From positions 1 through 64,000 of IMG/VR virus record IMGVR_UViG_3300035181_001055: a stretch of 64,000 nucleotides of DNA. One strand, 5' to 3'. A program made the position numbers and the translations under genes. The notes under the pieces were generated by a model. The model ran no database searches. It was not told where the DNA came from and worked only from the letters and a program-made list of their open reading frames with translations. Shown in pieces: positions 29,371-38,778 of this stretch (position 1 is the stretch's first letter; every line of letters starts with the position of its first letter). The stretch is from a virus.

Positions 29371-29924
29371 CTTGCATTCCTCCAAACAACATTTGCCGAA
29401 GCTTTCTGGAATTGTTGCGTCGGAAGAAACGCGACATTTTCCCAGCTCTCATAGCTTACTTTGATAATCTTGCTCTTTATATGATTTGTCAAGTATCTCT
29501 TCAAACAAGGTTGGAAAAGTTTTTGCTTTACAGTTCCTTTTAGAATTTTGTAACTAACTCTCATATATGCGCCATTAGTGGTGCTTTCTTCTTTTAGTTT
29601 CAGCAAAGCATCCATTATCTTTGCTCTGAGTTGAGGCGGCAGATAGTGAAGATTTAATGCCAAAAATCCGTCATTATACAAATCAATAGGTATAGCAAGA
29701 GGGAATTTGTCCCAGTAAGGCAATGTGTCTTTCAATTTTGGATCGTAGATGAAATGAAACATTCCGCCGATAAATGGGTCTCTGATAGGGTTGAAAGTAT
29801 TTTCAGGGAATGCGTTCGCAGAGCTCTTTATCTGGTTATAGAACCATTTGAGACTATTGTTGGCAAGTTTTTTTCCATTCCCGCCGCTCTTATTAACCTT
29901 ATCTTCTATCGTTTCCTTTTTCAT
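29367..29924 (-). CDS. 2: Probable DNA end protector, gp2-like
   Basis: 185 aa. MFHFIYDPKLKDTLPYWD and PLAIPIDLYNDGFLALNL followed by HYLPPQLRAKIMDALL are blocks I associate with the gp2 family of T4-type phages. Gene order supports it: it follows gp4 on the same strand, as in T4. In T4, gp2 protects packaged DNA ends from host RecBCD. It is shorter than T4 gp2 (274 aa). Start and stop both overlap neighbours, so the operon is tightly coupled. Confidence 0.55.
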   Translation of the reverse strand: MKKETIEDKVNKSGGNGKKLANNSLKWFYNQIKSSANAFPENTFNPIRDPFIGGMFHFIYDPKLKDTLPYWDKFPLAIPIDLYNDGFLALNLHYLPPQLRAKIMDALLKLKEESTTNGAYMRVSYKILKGTVKQKLFQPCLKRYLTNHIKSKIIKVSYESWENVAFLPTQQFQKASANVVWRNAR

Positions 29925-30375
29925 TTCGTTTAGCTAATCCCAATTCGTATTCTGTTAAAATGATGAACTCAAATCCGTTCTTCTTAGCCCATTCGCGAGC
30001 AGCTTTCCATTTATCTTGATTGATTTGATATGTCAAACACTCTTGTATATAAGTCTTTTCTTTCTTTCTGCCTCGAATAGGCGCTTGAGTTTGCGAATAA
30101 GGTTTTATTTCTATTGCTAAATTCTGTATTGATCCATCAGCTTTCTTGATTTGGACGAAGAAATCAATGAAGTATCGACGAACTCTCTTATCAACTTCAC
30201 TATAGTATTGAATCGGATATATTTCGCTGCCCCATTTCAGAACACTCGGATTTGTGTCACACCAAACCATGAATTTTCTTTCCCATAGGCTTCTGAACAC
30301 TACATCTTTATAATCACCGACGTATTTTTCTGGATGAAGTACGGCGTATCTGCCTTGATAGTAATTATGCGCCAA
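29899..30375 (-). CDS. 4: Head completion protein gp4
   Basis: 158 aa, close to T4 gp4 (150). FRSLWERKFMVWCDTNPSVL, the RRYFIDFFVQIK strand and AIEIKPYSQT match the gp4 family, whose fold is TnsA-like: Glu in ERKF, Asp in FIDF and E-x-K in EIKP are the nuclease-like residues. gp4 completes filled heads before tail joining. First gene of the leftward late operon, 47 bp downstream of a leftward late box. Confidence 0.88.
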   Translation of the reverse strand: MAHNYYQGRYAVLHPEKYVGDYKDVVFRSLWERKFMVWCDTNPSVLKWGSEIYPIQYYSEVDKRVRRYFIDFFVQIKKADGSIQNLAIEIKPYSQTQAPIRGRKKEKTYIQECLTYQINQDKWKAAREWAKKNGFEFIILTEYELGLAKRNEKGNDRR

Positions 30376-30394
30376 TGGAAATTTCCTCTCGCCT

Positions 30395-30402
30395 CATAAA
30401 TA
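30395..30402 (+). promoter_or_regulatory. Late promoter (CATAAATA) for the baseplate operon
   Basis: CATAAATA, one mismatch from the T4 late box, 33 bp before gp48. Start site expected about 30408. Confidence 0.65.
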
Positions 30403-30421
30403 TCATGTGAAATTATACAGA

Positions 30422-30429
30422 TATTTATC
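30422..30429 (-). promoter_or_regulatory. Late promoter (GATAAATA) for the gp4 operon
   Basis: The minus strand reads GATAAATA from 30429 to 30422, 47 bp before the gp4 start. It faces the rightward promoter at 30395, so the two 5' ends overlap. Confidence 0.6.
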
Positions 30430-30435
30430 ACAATC

Positions 30436-31191
30436 ATGGCAAACTACAAATACCCAGCAAATGTAGGCGATGATGTTTTCCAGGCTTGCATTCAATTCAG
30501 TGAATGGGAGCGCCAAGATAGAAAATCATCTAAGCCCGCTAACACATACACTCTATATATGCCAGAAAGACTGGTTAACCCGAATACGGTTAGCTGGGAT
30601 GCTGAGAAACTAGGCGTTATAGCAGGGATTGGCACACAGATGTTGCACGGGAAAGAAGGCGCAATGGATGGATTGCGTCAATTGGGCGACGCTGCTATAT
30701 GGAGAGGAGGCTTCAATTTAGCTAGCACTTTGGGGCAAATGCTAGGAAGTGGAGCTTCAGCTGAGACGCTTATGGGCGCAGCAGCCCAGAAGATTCCGAA
30801 CCCCTACTTGACGATGATATTTCGTGGAGTTGATTTCAGAACTTTTGAGTTCTCTTTCAAGCTATATCCGCACAGTCAAGCGGACACGCAAACGATTTAC
30901 GACATGATTAAATCTCTCAGAAAGGCTTCACTCCCGCCAGGAAAAGGCGGAGCCAATGAAGCAATCTTAGGCTATCCAAACGAATTTACGATTGAGTACC
31001 AATTCGAGGGGAAACCTAATAAATGGCTCAATAAATTCAAACGATGCGTTCTTGTTGGGATCGATACAGACTACACAGGGTCTGGCATGTGGAGCATGAC
31101 GCGCGACGGATTCCCAGCAGAGATTTCCCTGAACTTGAGATTCACTGAAATCGAAATCGTCTTGCGAGATGATGTTGAGGAGGGATACTGA
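30436..31191 (+). CDS. 48: Baseplate tail-tube cap gp48
   Basis: 251 aa. NPYLTMIFRGVDFRTFEFSF, KLYPHSQADTQTIYDMIKSL, YPNEFTIEYQFEG and the FPAEISLNLRFTEIEIV ending match T4-type gp48, the protein between baseplate hub and tube. It is shorter than T4 gp48 (364 aa), as in more distant T4-type phages. A Gly/Ala-rich hydrophobic stretch lies at about 75-115. No clear ribosome site precedes the ATG. The stop overlaps gp53. Confidence 0.85.
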   Translation: MANYKYPANVGDDVFQACIQFSEWERQDRKSSKPANTYTLYMPERLVNPNTVSWDAEKLGVIAGIGTQMLHGKEGAMDGLRQLGDAAIWRGGFNLASTLGQMLGSGASAETLMGAAAQKIPNPYLTMIFRGVDFRTFEFSFKLYPHSQADTQTIYDMIKSLRKASLPPGKGGANEAILGYPNEFTIEYQFEGKPNKWLNKFKRCVLVGIDTDYTGSGMWSMTRDGFPAEISLNLRFTEIEIVLRDDVEEGY

Positions 31192-31730
31192 TGGCTTTTT
31201 TCAAGTACTTCCCAAGAATAGATTACTCTCTGGACGGTCAGAATAGCCGCGTCGTAAACATATCGACAGCTTTTATGCTGAAAAGAACAAAAATTGATGA
31301 CTCTTTTGTATTCCAAAAATACACAGTCCAAGATGGAGAATTGCCTGAAAGCGTTTCAGAAAATATCTACAAAACGCCGAAATATTACTGGACAATTCTC
31401 TTAGTAAATAATATCGTAGATCCTATGACTGAATGGCTGATGGATAGTACAACACTAGAGAATTTCGTTGAAGCGAAGTACGCAGACGGTTTAACAGGAA
31501 TCCATCACTTTTATGATACCGCCAATAACAGAATATGCGATGATGTTGATGATAAAAATCTAAGATTGTTAGTGGGAACTAGTTCATTTCCGAGCGAAAT
31601 AATGCCAGTAACGAACTATCAATATGAAATCGACATGAATGAGCAGCGAAGACAAATCACTGTTATAACCCCTAAAGCGATTTCTCGATTCGCAGATGAC
31701 TATCAACGCATGCTTGAGAGTAAACAATGA
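31191..31730 (+). CDS. 53: Baseplate wedge protein gp53
   Basis: 179 aa (T4 196). Begins MAFFKYFPRIDYSLDG. The block PESVSENIYKTPKYYWTILL with NNIVDP and EWLMD is the LysM-like wedge motif of gp53. It completes the wedge by bridging neighbouring arms in T4. Overlaps gp48 by one base and the hub gene by four. Confidence 0.9.
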   Translation: MAFFKYFPRIDYSLDGQNSRVVNISTAFMLKRTKIDDSFVFQKYTVQDGELPESVSENIYKTPKYYWTILLVNNIVDPMTEWLMDSTTLENFVEAKYADGLTGIHHFYDTANNRICDDVDDKNLRLLVGTSSFPSEIMPVTNYQYEIDMNEQRRQITVITPKAISRFADDYQRMLESKQ

Positions 31731-32947
31731 TAAATGAAAAAAGCTCAATACCAGGAGACTTAGCAAAATTTGAAGTCAAAATTGACGGCAATGACATAAG
31801 CGAATCAGTTGTTAGCGTTACAGTTTTCCAAGACATTTTCAGTCCCACATGGACAGCTTCAATTGACTTGAATGACACAAATAACATGATGATGAATTTG
31901 CCTATAAAACCTGGGAGCGAAGTTTCCGTTTCAGTCAAAACAGACATGAAAAGCGAGACTGATGATGAAAAAACATTCAATTTCATAGTATTCAATATTG
32001 GCAACAAACAATTCGTGAATGCGATGCATCAGACTTATACCATAAGCTGCGTTTCAGAAGATTTCATGAAGAATCAAGGGACTCGCGTTCAGCAAAGCTA
32101 TAAGAATAAGAGTCCAGATCAAATTTGCAGTTCAATGATAAGCGAGTATATAGGCGGATCAGTTGACACAGATGCTGCTGATAATCAAGTTAGCATTATA
32201 ATAAGCAATCTTAGCCCATTTACTGCGGCACATCAACTTTGCAAGGTCGCAATATCGAATGGCGCAGCTGATATGATGTTTTTCATGCAAGACGACGGAA
32301 AATATACTATGAAGAGCATAGAAAAGTTATATAATGAAGATTCTATGTTCAGATTCATAATGAGACCGAACCACAAGCGAGATGACGCGGGTAATCTAGA
32401 AGAAGATTACAATCTGTGCATAACTAATTACCATTTTGAGCATTATGACGCCATGAGCAATATTAGTAGTGGGTTATATGCTAGCAAACTTGTTCAATTC
32501 AACTTCATAGATAAGACATGGACTGAAGAGAAATTCAAATTCGGCGATGATGTGAGCGAAGATGCTGCAAAGAAACCATGGGAAAGTGATATGTTCGAAC
32601 AAGAGAATTCTAATGTTTCATTTTTGCCAAAACACCCAGGATTGACCGATGACGGTGAAACTGTATTTGATAGCGCAAAAAATTGGTCTGGCAGTCGTAA
32701 AAGTAGCCTTATGAAATTAGAGCAAGATAAGCTGATCATCCAGTTGCCAGGAGGTGTTAAGGGATGGAGAGCTCTGGGTCATACTATCGATATAGACTTA
32801 CCTTCTCAGCAAGATTACCAAGACGAAGAACTCGATAAACAGTTCAAAGGTAAATATTTGGTAATCGCAATAAGTCATTATTTCGGTAAGCACGCTTACT
32901 TTATAAATTACGAGCTTATCAAAAAACGCCATGAAGTGAAGATGTAA
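31727..32947 (+). CDS. 27: Baseplate hub protein, gp27-like
   Basis: 406 aa, near T4 gp27 (391). ISESVVSVTVFQDIFSPTWT and the later YTISCVSEDFMKNQ, CKVAISNGAADMMFFMQDDG and KGKYLVIAISHYFGKHAYF fit the hub fold with two tube-like domains. It sits between gp53 and gp5, the expected place for the spike's trimeric socket. ATGA overlap with gp53. Confidence 0.8.
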   Translation: MINEKSSIPGDLAKFEVKIDGNDISESVVSVTVFQDIFSPTWTASIDLNDTNNMMMNLPIKPGSEVSVSVKTDMKSETDDEKTFNFIVFNIGNKQFVNAMHQTYTISCVSEDFMKNQGTRVQQSYKNKSPDQICSSMISEYIGGSVDTDAADNQVSIIISNLSPFTAAHQLCKVAISNGAADMMFFMQDDGKYTMKSIEKLYNEDSMFRFIMRPNHKRDDAGNLEEDYNLCITNYHFEHYDAMSNISSGLYASKLVQFNFIDKTWTEEKFKFGDDVSEDAAKKPWESDMFEQENSNVSFLPKHPGLTDDGETVFDSAKNWSGSRKSSLMKLEQDKLIIQLPGGVKGWRALGHTIDIDLPSQQDYQDEELDKQFKGKYLVIAISHYFGKHAYFINYELIKKRHEVKM

Positions 32948-33882
32948 TGAATAATCGTCAATTAAAGAATAATGCTTTTAGCTTCGGTGAATTTGTTTGG
33001 TGGATCGGAGTAGTAGAGGATAGAAAAGACCCCGAAAAACTAGGCAGACTTCGGGTTAGAATCTATGGGTACCACACCGCAGACACAGGCAAGATGCCGA
33101 AAGACGACCTTTTTTGGGCTATGCCTATGCAGCCTATCATAAGCTCAGCTATGAGCGGCATTGGTTTTAGCCCAACAGGAATCGTAGAAGGGACAACAGT
33201 CGTAGGATTCTTTGCTGATGGTCATTTTGCGCAACATCCAATCGTGATTGGAACGCTCGGAGGCAAGCCGCAAGAAAATCAATTAAACGGGGATGGGTTC
33301 AAAGACCCTAATGGCAAGTATCCTAAGTATCCTAAAGGCGAGCAAGATACTAATAGGCTCGCAAGAAATGAGAATATTTCTGAAACCATTGTTCAACAGA
33401 AAAAAGACTCAGTTGAAACTGCCGATGTTGCATTTGGCGGAACATGGAAAGAGCCAGAAACGCCTTATGCTGCAAAATACCCCTATAATCATGTCCGAGA
33501 AAGCGAAAGTGGTCATATCGAAGAATTTGATGATACTGAAGGCGCCGAGCGCATCCATAGATATCATAGAAAAGGCACTTTCGAAGAAGTTCATCCCGAC
33601 GGCACAGTTGTTCACAAAGTAGTAAAAGATCAGTATGAAGTCGTAATGGGCGACGATTACTTGCTCATAAAAGGAGATTGCAAAGTCAATATTGTTGGAA
33701 ATAGCAGTGTTTTGATAAATGGGGATTCCGATATTGAAATAAACGGAGATTGTAAAGAAACTATTCATGGCGATTACAAACTCACTGTTGATGGAGATTG
33801 GAATATCGAAGTTGGCGGAGACCAGACATCCGACACAAGCGGAACTGAAAAGAGGACAGCAAGTTTGATATTGCTGAACTGA
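32947..33882 (+). CDS. 5: Central spike gp5 without lysozyme domain
   Basis: 311 aa against 575 in T4. Residues 13-110 are the OB-fold (WWIGVVEDRKDPEKLGRLRV, PIVIGTLGG). Residues about 220-295 are the octad beta-helix with repeats of the VxINGDxx type (SSVLINGDSDIEINGDCK). Between them are about 100 residues with no lysozyme motif. The spike therefore punctures but cannot digest peptidoglycan itself. The PAAR protein at 40392 would cap it. Confidence 0.88.
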   Translation: MNNRQLKNNAFSFGEFVWWIGVVEDRKDPEKLGRLRVRIYGYHTADTGKMPKDDLFWAMPMQPIISSAMSGIGFSPTGIVEGTTVVGFFADGHFAQHPIVIGTLGGKPQENQLNGDGFKDPNGKYPKYPKGEQDTNRLARNENISETIVQQKKDSVETADVAFGGTWKEPETPYAAKYPYNHVRESESGHIEEFDDTEGAERIHRYHRKGTFEEVHPDGTVVHKVVKDQYEVVMGDDYLLIKGDCKVNIVGNSSVLINGDSDIEINGDCKETIHGDYKLTVDGDWNIEVGGDQTSDTSGTEKRTASLILLN

Positions 33883-33886
33883 ACAC

Positions 33887-33894
33887 CATAAATA
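33887..33894 (+). promoter_or_regulatory. Late promoter (CATAAATA)
   Basis: Between gp5 and the 33926 structural gene, 32 bp before the start. Confidence 0.6.
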
Positions 33895-33925
33895 TTTCAT
33901 CGCAACCAAATAAGGAGGCACATTT

Positions 33926-34354
33926 ATGCCAAGCGCAACAACAAGTAATTATCTTTACAACAAACAGATGAACTACCTGCTCAAAAATACATCATGGACG
34001 CCTCCTTCTTCTTTGTGGGTGGCTCTTTTCACAACCGTCCCGAGCCTGGATGGGACAGGGGGCGTTGAAGTTTCGACTTCAGGCACAAACTATGGACGAA
34101 TCGAAATCCAGGCTGCTAACGGGTGGCAAGGACCAAGCGGTTCAAACCAAGAGTATAGCAACATCTCGGATTTGACTTTTCAAGTGCCTACAGCGAACTG
34201 GGGAACCATCCAAGGCGCAGGTCTTTATGACGCGCAAACAGGCGGAAATTTGATGTATGTTGCTTATCTAACAACTGCAAAAGTCGTCAACAACGGCGAC
34301 GGCGCGCCGAAGATTCTAGCAGGACAGCTAAGAATTACGCGCGCGACCTGCTAA
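33926..34354 (+). CDS. Phage tail/fibre structural protein, 142 aa
   Basis: SNYLYNKQMNYLLKNTSWTP, SLWVALFTTVPSLDGTGGVE and TNYGRIEIQ match a family common in phage tail-fibre clusters (a short beta-rich protein of the VALFTT, GTEVS, YGR type). AGGAGG precedes the ATG. It likely forms or attaches a small fibre. Confidence 0.65.
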   Translation: MPSATTSNYLYNKQMNYLLKNTSWTPPSSLWVALFTTVPSLDGTGGVEVSTSGTNYGRIEIQAANGWQGPSGSNQEYSNISDLTFQVPTANWGTIQGAGLYDAQTGGNLMYVAYLTTAKVVNNGDGAPKILAGQLRITRATC

Positions 34355-34365
34355 CATAAGACTAA

Positions 34366-36210
34366 ATGGCTGGTTATAAACAAACCGTCATAAAAGACGG
34401 GGCTGCAGCGTTCTGGACATTTGACGGCGATATGGTTGATTCGGGGAGCAGAACGCTACTAGCAAATCCCCTCACAATCATCGATGAAATAGACAACCAG
34501 AATCCTGCGATATTGCATGTTCAGAGCGCTTCGGGTCCTCACGGATATCGAATGGGCATGCCTAGCATGATTCAACTAGAGCAGACGGATCAAGCTAGCA
34601 TTTGCTTTGGCTACTATGGGTATCAACCATCTAGTCCCGATTCAGGTTGGGCTAAAGCATTCTTAGAAGTTCCGCATACGAGCACATTTCAATTTCCTCA
34701 TTATGGAAGTTTTACAGTTGAATTCATGCTGCGAAAAGATCCAGAAGACGCATATGCTGCAACTCTCGGATATGATAATTACTCATTTTCACGCCCCATA
34801 CTAAAAAAAGATGGTGTTATAAACATTGATTACTATCTTGCATCAACATGGGAACCAACTGAATATTTCAGGTTCTGGTTTCCCAGTGGCCAGACGCGAA
34901 GCATAAATGCTAGTAGTGGTGGCTGGTTGAGCAGAAATATTCACGTTGTTGTTATTTGGTTGGTTGAGCCGTCAGATCAAGGCTCATATAAAGCAACTGA
35001 AAAAATATTTTTTGATTCTAGGCTTGTTCATACAGCAACAACTACATACTTCGATACATTCCCAAATACGAATATTGCCAGCTCCTGGGAAATTGGCGGA
35101 ACAATAAGCGCACCCACTAGCTTTTGGAATGACAGAAATACATCTCCACTTTATTTAGATCAAATTGCTGTTTATGACGTAGCATTGACATTGGATCAAG
35201 TTGGGAATCACTATAAAAAGATTTATCAATATGATAATATGATCGTAAATGACAGGTCAGTTGACTACTTCCCTATGGACGAGGACGATAGTTTAGTTGA
35301 CTGGACAATTCATAATAGCGCGGGCGGAGCTCCAGGCGAATATATTGGCGACATTCATACTATAAAAAGAGGGTTAGTCGGGCCAGATAATATTCCTTGG
35401 TCAAAATCACCTTACTTCATCGGAAAATCAATTGCATATTTCAGAAGAAATAACTCACCTACTGGATATCCCATTCCTTGGTTCGGGACGAACGGGGACT
35501 ACAGCATCGAATTTTGGTTCAATACACAATCAGCAGACAGAGGCGTTTTGTTCGCGATGCAGCAAGAAAGACCACCCTTCCAAGGTGTTCAGATTTCTAT
35601 AAATTGGGCGAATGGAAATTACAAGAATGGTGCAATCGAATTTAGAGAAAGCGAAAATTTCAATATAATCTCATTAGATCAAGACGAGAATCATATACCT
35701 TATAGATTCAATGACGGTAAATGGCATCACATAGTTGTTCAAAGAGAAGGTACTACATTGAGGTTATGGATTGATAGCATTTTACATGGTGAACTTGACA
35801 ATATCCCCTCTTATGGTGTAGACGTTTCAGGCGTAATGTACTTGCTAGGAAGCAAACCAGGTGATCTATACGTCAATGGATACGCGTGTAAATTTGCTCG
35901 ATACGGATATGCTTTGCAAGAGCAACAAATAAAAGCGCATTATACTTACTCAATCATATTCAAAATTAGAGGGCAAGTTACTTTACAAGGCGTCCCGACA
36001 CAAGCAACGATTAGAGTTTATAAGAATTATACAGGCGAATTAATAAGAGAAATTGAAAGCGACAGTCAAACAGGTAACTATGAGTTAGATTTATTAAATA
36101 ATAGCAAGATTGACTTACTAGTGTTTAATAAAAATGACAGAAGTGTTCGTTATAGAGCTTATGGACCTATAACGCCTAGCGAGTATGATGATATTGCAAT
36201 TCTTGTCTGA
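34366..36210 (+). CDS. Tail fibre/adhesin with two LamG-type domains
   Basis: 614 aa. Two concanavalin-like (LamG) domains: one around residues 60-290 (SFTVEFMLRKD, LYLDQIAVYDVALT) and one around 330-525 (DYSIEFWFNT, KWHHIVVQREGTTLRLWID). The last 85 residues form a small beta-sandwich (FKIRGQVTLQGVPTQATIRV, TGNYELDLL) like carboxypeptidase-regulatory domains, repeated at the end of the 57072 adhesin. Likely binds cell-surface sugar. Confidence 0.75.
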   Translation: MAGYKQTVIKDGAAAFWTFDGDMVDSGSRTLLANPLTIIDEIDNQNPAILHVQSASGPHGYRMGMPSMIQLEQTDQASICFGYYGYQPSSPDSGWAKAFLEVPHTSTFQFPHYGSFTVEFMLRKDPEDAYAATLGYDNYSFSRPILKKDGVINIDYYLASTWEPTEYFRFWFPSGQTRSINASSGGWLSRNIHVVVIWLVEPSDQGSYKATEKIFFDSRLVHTATTTYFDTFPNTNIASSWEIGGTISAPTSFWNDRNTSPLYLDQIAVYDVALTLDQVGNHYKKIYQYDNMIVNDRSVDYFPMDEDDSLVDWTIHNSAGGAPGEYIGDIHTIKRGLVGPDNIPWSKSPYFIGKSIAYFRRNNSPTGYPIPWFGTNGDYSIEFWFNTQSADRGVLFAMQQERPPFQGVQISINWANGNYKNGAIEFRESENFNIISLDQDENHIPYRFNDGKWHHIVVQREGTTLRLWIDSILHGELDNIPSYGVDVSGVMYLLGSKPGDLYVNGYACKFARYGYALQEQQIKAHYTYSIIFKIRGQVTLQGVPTQATIRVYKNYTGELIREIESDSQTGNYELDLLNNSKIDLLVFNKNDRSVRYRAYGPITPSEYDDIAILV

Positions 36211-36236
36211 GTAGAGAGCCTGGAGATGAGAAGGAG

Positions 36237-36401
36237 ATGGCAAGCTATTCAAATAATTACATTGCCGCTCCTTCTAAAAGTAGCTATGAATTAGAACATA
36301 ATAGAAGAATCAAGTCAATTCATATAAACCAGCACATGATGCTTATAGCTCAGTGCTGGTTTTATTTTGCTCATGAATTTAAGGGAAAACTAGCCAACTG
36401 A
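36237..36401 (+). CDS. Small ORF, 54 aa, containing a terminator-like hairpin
   Basis: AGAAGGAG 3 nt before the ATG is among the best ribosome sites here. Encodes MASYSNNYIAAPSKSSYELE and 34 more residues ending GKLAN; composition is plausible. The coding region contains a perfect 10-bp stem followed by TTTTATTTT. Either the ORF is real and leaky termination reduces downstream fibre expression, or the ORF is chance. Confidence 0.5.
   Translation: MASYSNNYIAAPSKSSYELEHNRRIKSIHINQHMMLIAQCWFYFAHEFKGKLAN
36326..36368 (+). terminator. Intrinsic terminator-like hairpin inside a small ORF
   Basis: AAACCAGCAC (36326-36335) pairs perfectly with GTGCTGGTTT (36353-36362), 17-nt loop, followed by TATTTT. 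Confidence 0.65.
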
Positions 36402-36402
36402 T

Positions 36403-38778
36403 ATGGCATCACAGAATTACACGCCTTCAGCTAACATATCTATTGACTTCAACTGTCAATACAACCCTCCTGTGGGTCTTGTTAGCGTCGATTTCCCAGA
36501 TACGCCTTGCCCCGATCTCGGCGTCATCGGATTCAATGAAGGCTCAGTTATATCGTTTGATTTATCATTTGACAGCTCATATGATGCTAATTCAGGCGAA
36601 TCTTCATTCGTCGAAGTCAACACTTATGCTATTCTTGGCAATTTTAACGGCCAAGATGGTCAAGCACAAATTGTAGACAATCTAGTTATTAGCGTTACTT
36701 TCGACTTGTCTGCAAATGAGGGGGCATCTCTCGATGTAACTATTTCGATTCCACCTTCGGCATACATTGACGCCAACTTTATAGCAGGCGAAAATAATTA
36801 TGCTGATTTGTTGAAATCAACTCTCTTAGCCCCAGACATCCAAAGTGGGGAAGAGTTAACTGTCGTATTCAACACTAATCCGTCCATTGATTTGGGGACA
36901 ATACCCGCATTCAATGGAGAAATTCTCGACGCAAATGTTTATACGTATGCGTTGTTCTACGGCGTCTCTTTAAGCGGAGAAAACTCGCTTGTCGATTTAG
37001 AAGTCGGCGAACCTGGCTTGATATCATCAGACGCATTCGGAGGTGAATGTCATTACTCAGACATTCTAACCGACCCGAGGGTTATTCTAGATAATCTCGG
37101 AGGCGAAAATCTTCTAGCAGATGTTGCTACATCCCCTTCATTCGATTTATCTGCAATCAGCGCCAGATCGGGAGAAATTCTCGAAAGCGTCGATCTAGTA
37201 ACGTATCGCCTTTTCGTCTTAGATTATTTTGCAGGCGAAAATGCAAGTTTCGACATAACTTACATTCAGAATAGTGGGTCGCCTAGCGACGATTTTAGCG
37301 GAGAAACTCTAAGCGCATCGCTCAGTACAACCGATGCTTTGCCGTTCATATCCTATAGCGGCGAAACAGGATCATCAAATTTAAGCACTTCTTATCTGCT
37401 TGATTTCGATGCATATGATGGAAATTCTATTTCTCTTGATATTCAGCTTTTTGCGCCAATTCATTTTGACGCAAGCGGATATTCGGGTGAAATTGTTACC
37501 GTACCGTATATAAACTACTCCACCAATCTAGGCGAATTCGCTTACAGCGGTGAAGTATATTACTGGGATTTAGCGACATATCCAGCAACCGCGCTCCTTT
37601 TTAATTCGAACTCGGGCGATAATGCATCCGCATCTATACAGACATCCGAGCAGATCGGCAGTTTTAACACACAAGATGGACAATCAGTATCAATCGACCA
37701 TCTCGATTCTCTAGAAAACTACAGATTCCCATCAGGTGAGAATCTACTGCTGACTCTTAACACGGAAGTAGTTTTCGAATTGGCGCCGCTTTCAGGCGAA
37801 AATTTAATCCCATCGTTGGAGACGAGGCCGAGTGAAGGTATAGGGAGATTGTTGCCTCTCTCAGGCGAGACGATCACGATTGATGCGCTTAAAACGATTC
37901 AGCATCATAATCTTTATGTAGTGTTCTGGCATGACACATATGTTCAAGTTGATATTGACAGCCAAACATATTTTGACCTTACTGTCGATTCTTGCTGCGG
38001 CGGTCCTAGAGCTCTTAAGGCACAAGAATTTAGAATCGAAATGGACTTTGCTGAGTATCCAGACCAAGTCCATTTCGGCGATCATACAGTATTCCATGTA
38101 GAACTAAGCTGCAGACCCAGGTTCCAGATTGATTTTATAAGCGGCGAAAATTTCAAAACATTTGACAATGTCGTTTATATCGCACAAGATGATTATGATA
38201 ACCCGCAAATGTATTTCAGAAGTGCAGAATCGTTTGCGCTTGTTTCGTTCGAGAGCAAATTCATTCATCGCCTATGTAAGGGATTTTTCATCCCTAATGG
38301 AAACAATATTCAAGTTGAGCTCATGGACGTTCTTGATGAAAGCTGCTATGTCGATCGAATTTATACAGGCGAGAAATTCAGCACAGTTCTGTGCATTACT
38401 TGCAACGCCAGACATATAAATTACTCAGGAGAGACTCTGCTTTTTGACTTCGTTATCGATAGATGGGAGCTATACGCGGTGGGCGGCGAAAGACTTGATT
38501 TTTCTCTTTCGACTACAGTTAGCCTCAAAGGTCTAAATCCTTCAGGCGGATCAAATGTATTTGTTAAGTTCTACGAGCCAGATTGGATAGGCGCTGGCGG
38601 CGAGATTGCAACAGTTTCTTTAGAGCTCGACGTTCAAGTTGAATTCGTCGATGACGGTTGCCTTGAAAATGAATACATATACATGAATGCTGATGGCGAT
38701 CCAATACCTGAAAAATTCACACCAGTACCGATTGAACTGTATCCGTATCAACATGATATAAAAGCAAGGTGTTTCTGA
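36403..38778 (+). CDS. Large SGE-repeat fibre protein
   Basis: 791 aa, acidic. About 25 units of roughly 20-30 residues each carry a turn of the form (Y/F/L)-SGE-(N/T/I) followed by a short strand (SGENSLVDLEVG, GGENLLADVATS, SGETLSASLST). A Cys-containing segment lies at about 520-680. The regular turns suggest a beta-solenoid or repeated beta-hairpin rod. The ribosome site is weak. Overlaps the next gene by one base. Confidence 0.6.
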   Translation: MASQNYTPSANISIDFNCQYNPPVGLVSVDFPDTPCPDLGVIGFNEGSVISFDLSFDSSYDANSGESSFVEVNTYAILGNFNGQDGQAQIVDNLVISVTFDLSANEGASLDVTISIPPSAYIDANFIAGENNYADLLKSTLLAPDIQSGEELTVVFNTNPSIDLGTIPAFNGEILDANVYTYALFYGVSLSGENSLVDLEVGEPGLISSDAFGGECHYSDILTDPRVILDNLGGENLLADVATSPSFDLSAISARSGEILESVDLVTYRLFVLDYFAGENASFDITYIQNSGSPSDDFSGETLSASLSTTDALPFISYSGETGSSNLSTSYLLDFDAYDGNSISLDIQLFAPIHFDASGYSGEIVTVPYINYSTNLGEFAYSGEVYYWDLATYPATALLFNSNSGDNASASIQTSEQIGSFNTQDGQSVSIDHLDSLENYRFPSGENLLLTLNTEVVFELAPLSGENLIPSLETRPSEGIGRLLPLSGETITIDALKTIQHHNLYVVFWHDTYVQVDIDSQTYFDLTVDSCCGGPRALKAQEFRIEMDFAEYPDQVHFGDHTVFHVELSCRPRFQIDFISGENFKTFDNVVYIAQDDYDNPQMYFRSAESFALVSFESKFIHRLCKGFFIPNGNNIQVELMDVLDESCYVDRIYTGEKFSTVLCITCNARHINYSGETLLFDFVIDRWELYAVGGERLDFSLSTTVSLKGLNPSGGSNVFVKFYEPDWIGAGGEIATVSLELDVQVEFVDDGCLENEYIYMNADGDPIPEKFTPVPIELYPYQHDIKARCF

